Made by a program: the position numbers and the translations under genes. A stretch of DNA of 64,000 bases, from contig CAJIZI010000003.1 of assembly GCA_905181885.1 (NCBI GenBank), positions 427,266 through 491,265 on the forward strand, written 5' to 3'. Below, piece by piece: positions 59,214 through 64,000 of the stretch (the first letter of the stretch is position 1; each line of letters starts with the position of its first letter). Source of the stretch: an uncultured Gammaproteobacteria bacterium (GTDB lineage: Bacteria; Pseudomonadota; Gammaproteobacteria; Nitrosococcales; Methylophagaceae). The notes beneath the pieces are model-generated. The model worked only from the letters and a program-made list of their open reading frames with translations, was not told the DNA's origin and ran no database searches.

Positions 59214-60346
59214 TTACTCCAATACATTAAACTCTAGCACCTCATCATGCCAATTGAGCACATAATCCGGCATCGTTGGTATAGTTGTGCACCGCAGCGC
59301 TAATTGTATACTTCCCTACTCCAATATTCATATCCAATTCAAACTCAATTAATGTCGTAGATTTGGTGAGTGTCAATATTTGTTGGTGATGAAAAGTATT
59401 AGTGCCAAATATATCTTGTCCGTAGCTATCTCTAATGGCTATACCACAGGTTAAGTTTGTCATATCAACCTGAGATCTCTATTTCTACCTTTATATATAC
59501 ATGCTGCCCAGACTCTAGTGTCGGCCTGGCACTATCACCATTAATTGAAATTTGTTTAATTACAGTCTCTAAGGTTCCATAAGACTTTGGCCTGCCTTTT
59601 TCAACATGAAATTCAATTTTATTGTGGCTTTTTGAAGTAAGGAGCTGTTTATATTTATTTACTATCATACTTGGCGGACCACTAGCATCTATCATCTCCG
59701 TGGTTTAATAAAATCGCATGATCACACAATTGTTTAATTGCATTCATATCATGTGATACAAAAATAATTGCTCCCCCTTGCTCCTTTAAACTCTGCGATC
59801 CTACGCATACATTTTTGCTGAAAACCCGCATCACCAACAGATAAGGCTTCATCTATAACGAAACAATTTGGATCTGCATTTATTGCTATGGCAAATGCAA
59901 GCCTCATACTCATACCTGATGAGTAGCGTTGATAAGGGTTCATCGATGAAAATACCAAGTTCCGCAAAATCTATAATTATCGGTTCTTTCAGCTCGACAT
60001 CTTCATTCGTCATACCTAATAGCAGTCCATTCATCGCTATATTTTGCCGACCTGTTAACAGTGGATTAAAACCCGTTCCTAATTCCAATAGACCGGTAAT
60101 TCGACCATCGACTTGGAGCTCACCTTCATCAGGTAATAAGATCCCCGTAATCATTTTAAGTAATGTTGATTTACCCGCACCATTAGCACCTAACGATCCC
60201 TAAAGTTTCTCCTCCTGATACATGAAAAGAAACATTATTTATGCTGCGAAATTTATGATATTTTTTACGAAAAATAATTTCTTTCAACCGGATGCGCAGG
60301 AGAACTATAAGTTTAAATGTTTTGCTTAATTCTTGGCCGTGATCAC
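59214..60346 (-). pseudogene. wzt: Wzt-type ABC exporter ATPase with glycan-binding C-terminal domain (frameshifted)
   Basis: Fragments in order: GTG start at 60346 (VITAKN...SKTFKL), EIIFRKKYHK, FRSINNVSFHVSGGETLGIV, Walker A GANGAGKST read by shifting one base near 60185, TGILLPDEGELQVDGRI, signature-region STYSSGMSMRLAF-like across a shift near 59940, Walker B CFVIDEALSVGD, H-loop region, then a C-terminal domain of about 150 residues (SYGTLETVIKQISING; FELDMNIGVGKYTISAAVHN) ending DEVLEFNVLE at 59214. The C-terminal domain is like that of Wzt, which binds the glycan end before export. Multiple shifts; sequencing error is likely. The GTG overlaps the small membrane ORF stop. Confidence 0.8.
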
Positions 60347-60516
60347 CCGAGTAAGTCCTCCGTAGTGCTAAAAACATAAAAACAATGAAAAATATAATGC
60401 ACTTATAATGATGACAAGCAATGCCCTATTTTTCCATAAACTTACGCGAATAAGTGTATATAAGAGCCATAGCTACTACTGTTATGAAGACCCAGTAGCA
60501 TTATTAATGTAATCAT
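60343..60516 (-). CDS. Small two-helix membrane protein coupled between Wzm and Wzt (frameshifted)
   Basis: ATG at 60516 overlaps the permease TGA (ATGA) and the stop overlaps the GTG of wzt (GTGA). The repaired sequence, about 57 residues, has helix 1 (MITLIMLLGL, TVVAMALIY), a basic loop (SRKFMEKNR) and helix 2 (ALLVIIISALYFSLFYVF), then STTEDLLG. One or two single-base shifts interrupt it. The tight overlaps on both sides suggest a real gene. It may assist the exporter. Unrecognised family. Confidence 0.6.
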
Positions 60517-61289
60517 AAAAAGTCTCTAATATCTTTTTCTAAGATACGGTACATTAAAAATGTGACGAATAATAAAGCGTGGGCAGCAATCGTAATCACA
60601 ATTATCCCTGTCATGTCTGGGATCGTCTGATATACAAACACTTGATGCCAAATATTAATGATTTGATAAACCGGGTTATAAACAAGGATTTCAGACAATG
60701 AACTCGGCACGATTGAGACGACATAAACTATAGGGGTAAACCAAAACCAAAGCTGCATTAATATCGCAGTAAACTCTTTCAAGTCGCGGATAAACACAGT
60801 AAGTTGTGCCAACAAAAAACCTAGTGCAAAGGCAAGGATTTGTTGAACGATATATACAAAAGGCAATATTAGCATTGCCGTTGATAGCTTTTGACCTGTT
60901 ACTATAAAAAAACCTAAAAAGATGAACATCGTAATTAAAAAGGTGATGCTTTCTGATAAGACAATAAATAGTGGCAATCTAAATAAAGAGATATTTATTT
61001 TACTTATAATGTGTTTCTTATCCAAATATATCGTGCTGATCCTTGAAACTGTATTAGAAAATGCCATCCAAGGTATCAGCCCACTAATGAGATAAATACT
61101 ATAGCTATAACCACCTTCTTCACCCGTTGCACCAGGCAACCTTGCATTCATAATTTGGGAAAAGATAAGTGTATAAATCATGATATTCACAAGAGGCGAA
61201 ATAAAGCTCCATCCAACCCCCAGGATCGAGCCTGAATACCGCTCGGTAAAATCTCGTTTTGTAAATTCAGCTAATAGATTTAAGTTCAT
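60513..61289 (-). CDS. wzm: Wzm-type ABC-2 polysaccharide export permease
   Basis: A 258-residue ABC-2 permease with six predicted helices. The N-terminal LLAEFTKRDFTERYSGSILG is the gate-helix/first loop typical of Wzm/TagG; FWFTPIVYVVSIVPSSLSE is the conserved segment before the last helices, and ILVYNPVYQIINIWHQV follows. Together with Wzt it would export undecaprenyl-linked glycan. It is intact while its neighbours are frameshifted. It is divergent from the methyltransferase gene. Confidence 0.9.
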   Translation of the reverse strand: MNLNLLAEFTKRDFTERYSGSILGVGWSFISPLVNIMIYTLIFSQIMNARLPGATGEEGGYSYSIYLISGLIPWMAFSNTVSRISTIYLDKKHIISKINISLFRLPLFIVLSESITFLITMFIFLGFFIVTGQKLSTAMLILPFVYIVQQILAFALGFLLAQLTVFIRDLKEFTAILMQLWFWFTPIVYVVSIVPSSLSEILVYNPVYQIINIWHQVFVYQTIPDMTGIIVITIAAHALLFVTFLMYRILEKDIRDFL

Positions 61290-61394
61290 AAATTACTGTG
61301 TATCAATAAGCTGTTAATTGGAAGTATTATCGACGGGATGATAGCATACAGCCTGTCATAACCTCTACTTTTCATCAAGGAGTCTTAAACTATC

Positions 61395-62305
61395 ATGACT
61401 GATACATTCTTCATTCAAACAATGGTTATTGGCACTCCTCTTTTAGGAGCCGTATTAGACTTTTAGCCGCTATCAAAAATAGCAATGACACTCGACAACG
61501 AACACTCGAAGCTAGAACAGCGTTTTGAACAGCGTTTGAACAAAATAATAGTTTAAATGAGCGTCAACAAAACTCTTAAACTAATATTGCCCGAGCCTTA
61601 GCAAAAAAACAAAATATTGATAGCTATTCTCTCGGAGATCATAGAACAGCAACCTTAGATAATGATCTTAATGACTTATATATCGCGTTTGAAAATCAAT
61701 TCCGCGGTACAGCAGAAGAAATTAAGCAACAACAAGTTAAATACTTACCCTTTTTATCTGCTATTGCCCAAAATATTTCGAACCATTAAAAGTACTAGAT
61801 ATTGGTTGCGGTCGAGGTGAATGGTTGCGTTTGTTATCTGAACACAATTACGAGTCTCAAGGTATTGATCTCAGCCATACCATGGTTGATCTTTGCCTAG
61901 TTGAAGGTTTCAAGCTACACAAGGTGATGCTATAACTTATCCTAGAAAATCAGGATGATAATTCTCTTCATGTTATTACCGCCTTTCATGTTGTTGAACA
62001 TTTACCTTTTGAGCATGTGTAAGTTTGTTTGACCAATGTCTTCGCGTGCTAAAACCTGGCGGAAAATCATTTTCGAAACACCCAATCCAGAGAACTTAAC
62101 CGTTGGCGGCTACTCTTTTTACCTAGATCCTACTCACAAAAATCCTATCCCACCGATAACACTAGAGTTTATTGCCAGACAACGTGGCTATAGTCAGATC
62201 GATATATATCGCTATAACCCTAGGGAAGAAGTAGGCGATGTCACTCCTCTAGTCGAGAACTGGTTCAACAGTCCTGTTGATTTTGCTGTGATTGCAGAAA
62301 AATAA
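61395..62305 (+). pseudogene. Class I SAM-dependent methyltransferase, glycan cluster type (frameshifted)
   Basis: Fragments in three frames: a start MTDTFFIQTMVIGTPLLG, a glutamine-rich helix region, ENQFRGTAEEIKQQQVKYLP, SAM motif I LKVLDIGCGRGEWLRLLSEH near 61795, AFHVVEHLPFEH near 61985, then CLRVLKPGGK, FETPNPENLTVGG and the long C-terminal piece (62036-62305, AEK end). This resembles methyltransferases of O-antigen clusters, such as those that methylate the glycan end recognised by Wzt. About 300 residues if repaired, with at least five shifts. It ends directly at the glycosyltransferase ATG. Confidence 0.75.
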
Positions 62306-63359
62306 ATGCGTATTGCCATTGCTACAACACAAACTCCATATGTCATTGGTGGTGCTGAATATTTAGCAAATAACCTTCTTCAGGCATGTCAACGAAATGG
62401 TCACCAGGTAGAAATAATCAGACATCCTTTCATTGATTTATCACCTGTAACTATTAAAAAGAGTATCTCTAAGTGGACACAAGATGATTTGTCGTTATGG
62501 GGTAGTAAGCAACCTGACCTAGTGATTTGTTTGAAGTTTCCCGCTTTTTATATTCCACATGACTGTAAAATAATGTGGACGCTGCATCAACACCGTTCTA
62601 TGTATGACCTATGGGACTATATGGAAAGAACAAGGACACCAATATTCAACTGAAGAAAAAACACTACGCCGTAAAGTGATAGCATTAGATAATGAAAGTT
62701 TCGTACCGCATTACAAAACTTCACCATTTCTAAAACAGTGAGTAAGCGTCTACTTCATTACAATAACATTGTCTCTAACACCTCTTTATCATCCACCAGC
62801 CTTTGCAGATCTATTTCTTCAAAATGATAACACCAATGAGACTGGAGACTTTATTTTTGCTCCCAGTAGATTCGAGCCCCTCAAGAGACAACATTTATTA
62901 TTAGAAGCTTTAAGGATAACGACCCAACCTGTAAAAGCTGTGTTATCCGGACAAGGTAGTAATGAACAGCACCTACGTAACTTTATTATTCATCATGGCT
63001 TAGAAAAGCGCGTTACCATTCATAACCAATTAAGCCCAGACTGAAATGGTTGAGTCACTATGAAGAACTCATTGGCCGTTTTTTTCGCACCATATGATGA
63101 GGATTATGGTTATGTGACCTTAGAGGCAATGTTGGCTCAAAAGGCAACCATTACCTGTTATGATTCTGGTGGAACCAACGAATTTGTCATTCATGAACAA
63201 ACAGGATTTATTGAGCCCCCAGCCCTCAACAACTCGCCGCTAGATTGGATGAATTATACCTTAATAAAAAAATGGCTAAGTCTATGGGAAAAATGCCTAT
63301 CTCACTACCACTCATTATCACTCAGTTGGGATAATGTAATAAATAATTTATTGTATTAA
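62306..63359 (+). pseudogene. GT4-like glycosyltransferase (frameshifted)
   Basis: Three open pieces: 62306-62653 (MRIAIATTQTPYVIGGAEYL, the GGAE start of GT-B glycosyltransferases), 62769-63044 (FIFAPSRFEPLKRQHLLLEA and VKAVLSGQGSNEQHL), and 63060-63359 (SLAVFFAPYDEDYGYVTLEA with the E-x7-E-like motif, then GGTNEFVIHEQTGFIEPP). Small indels join them into about 350 residues. It transfers sugar in surface glycan synthesis. It follows the methyltransferase without a gap. Confidence 0.78.
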
Positions 63360-64000
63360 TGGCTAATCAACCGCAAAAACCTTCTATTGCTATCCTCCTT
63401 GAATAGTCAAATTAACGACTCTTTAATTTTATGAAAAAGAGTTTGCAGTCGGTCTCATGCCTAGTGTGATTTTGTTGCTCTGTCGACATTGAATAAAGTG
63501 CTGGTCGCTGAGCCTATTAAGACTGTTACTCTTCATCTGAACTTCAGGATTATGATCTGATAATTTATCAATACGGCTGCTGTTTTTTACTATATCTTCA
63601 TGGTGAGTGATTCGAGGCAAGATAATAATTCAATATAATGATTGATGCATGTAGCTCTATCAAACTTAAGGGCATATCATCACGCCACTTCACTTGTTCA
63701 CCAACTCGAGCTAGAAAGGCAATACTTCTCTGAATGGGTTCAGAAGTAATTGCTTACGAGTTTTTTGGCTAGCAGGTTCTCCATCCGCTGCCGAATCTTA
63801 AAAGCTGGGGGGTTAAAGACTCCATCGATAACATAGCAATTGTCCCTCCTTTCTTGGAGCTTCAGGATGGGAAATATGCATGTGAAAAGCAGCGAGAAAA
63901 AAGCTCTCAATCTATCTTGGTTACAGGCCCTATATACCCGATACAGGTCACATCATGATAGTTAATATTATTAAGGACTATCATAAATCTATTTCACAAA
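63359..64000 (+). pseudogene. Fragmentary open reading pieces, possibly another glycosyltransferase
   Basis: An ATG overlaps the previous stop (TAATG) and starts MANQPQKPSIAILLE before a stop. Further right, pieces such as KVLVAEPIKTVT and SELQDYDLIIYQYG resemble glycosyltransferase segments but in different frames, with no long open frame in any. Degraded or poorly read sequence. Product cannot be fixed, and the gene continues past the window. Confidence 0.4.

Noticed and set aside
63429..63620. 63-codon - strand open frame near the right end
   Set aside because: No ribosome site and it lies within damaged sequence that reads better as + strand glycosyltransferase fragments.

Overview
The window is chromosomal DNA from an AT-rich gammaproteobacterium. 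The evidence is the gene order rpsB-tsf-pyrH-frr-uppS-cdsA-dxr-rseP-bamA-skp-lpxD-fabZ-lpxA, the yfgM-bamB-der cluster, fabA-fabB, and the gammaproteobacterial-type dapC-dapD-yffB-dapE run. It is Gram-negative (lipid A, BAM complex, Skp), uses the MEP isoprenoid pathway (dxs, ispA, dxr) and the succinylase route to lysine. The precise genus cannot be fixed by reading; a Thiotrichales/methylotroph-like lineage is only a guess. No rRNA, tRNA, CRISPR array, insertion sequence or prophage was seen.

Layout. 1-6.7 kb: the tail of a FecCD-type ABC importer, trhO, a gamma-glutamyltransferase, tatD, a DksA-like protein, tcdA and an orphan HEAGH protein. 6.7-12 kb: ribF, then xseB-ispA-dxs and queD-folE2. 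12-18.5 kb: a secreted protein of unknown function, molybdenum cofactor genes (fused mobA-mobB, moeA), ttcA, and an AmiS/UreI channel next to a TorF-like porin. 18.5-29 kb: two DnaA boxes, a broken VOC gene, an EamA exporter, the dap cluster, a Zur-box-preceded metal uptake operon, purU and an esterase. 29-48.5 kb: fatty acid and envelope biogenesis genes, with a sigma-54/NtrC-type amt gene in between. 48.8-52.2 kb: map and glnD. 52.4-64 kb: an accessory cell-surface locus with a priming sugar transferase, an unconventional secreted trypsin-like protease, two small paralogous helical proteins, a very large Cys-free DUF4214/RTX S-layer-like protein, a Wzm/Wzt-type glycan exporter with a small coupled membrane ORF, a methyltransferase and glycosyltransferase(s).

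Sequence quality shapes the interpretation. Many genes that should be essential (rpsB, frr, uppS, map) carry single-base frameshifts, and glnD, wzt, the methyltransferase and the glycosyltransferase are broken many times, increasingly toward the right end. Each can be repaired to full-length conserved protein by small indels, so I read most as sequencing errors, not gene decay. Spans given for these genes are the repaired spans.

The most interesting accessory system is the 52-63 kb surface locus, which looks like a glycosylated S-layer or surface-array module. Next are the Zur-type metal operon that lacks an ATPase, the NtrC/sigma-54 promoter of amt, and the repeat-rich control region of the amide channel gene.
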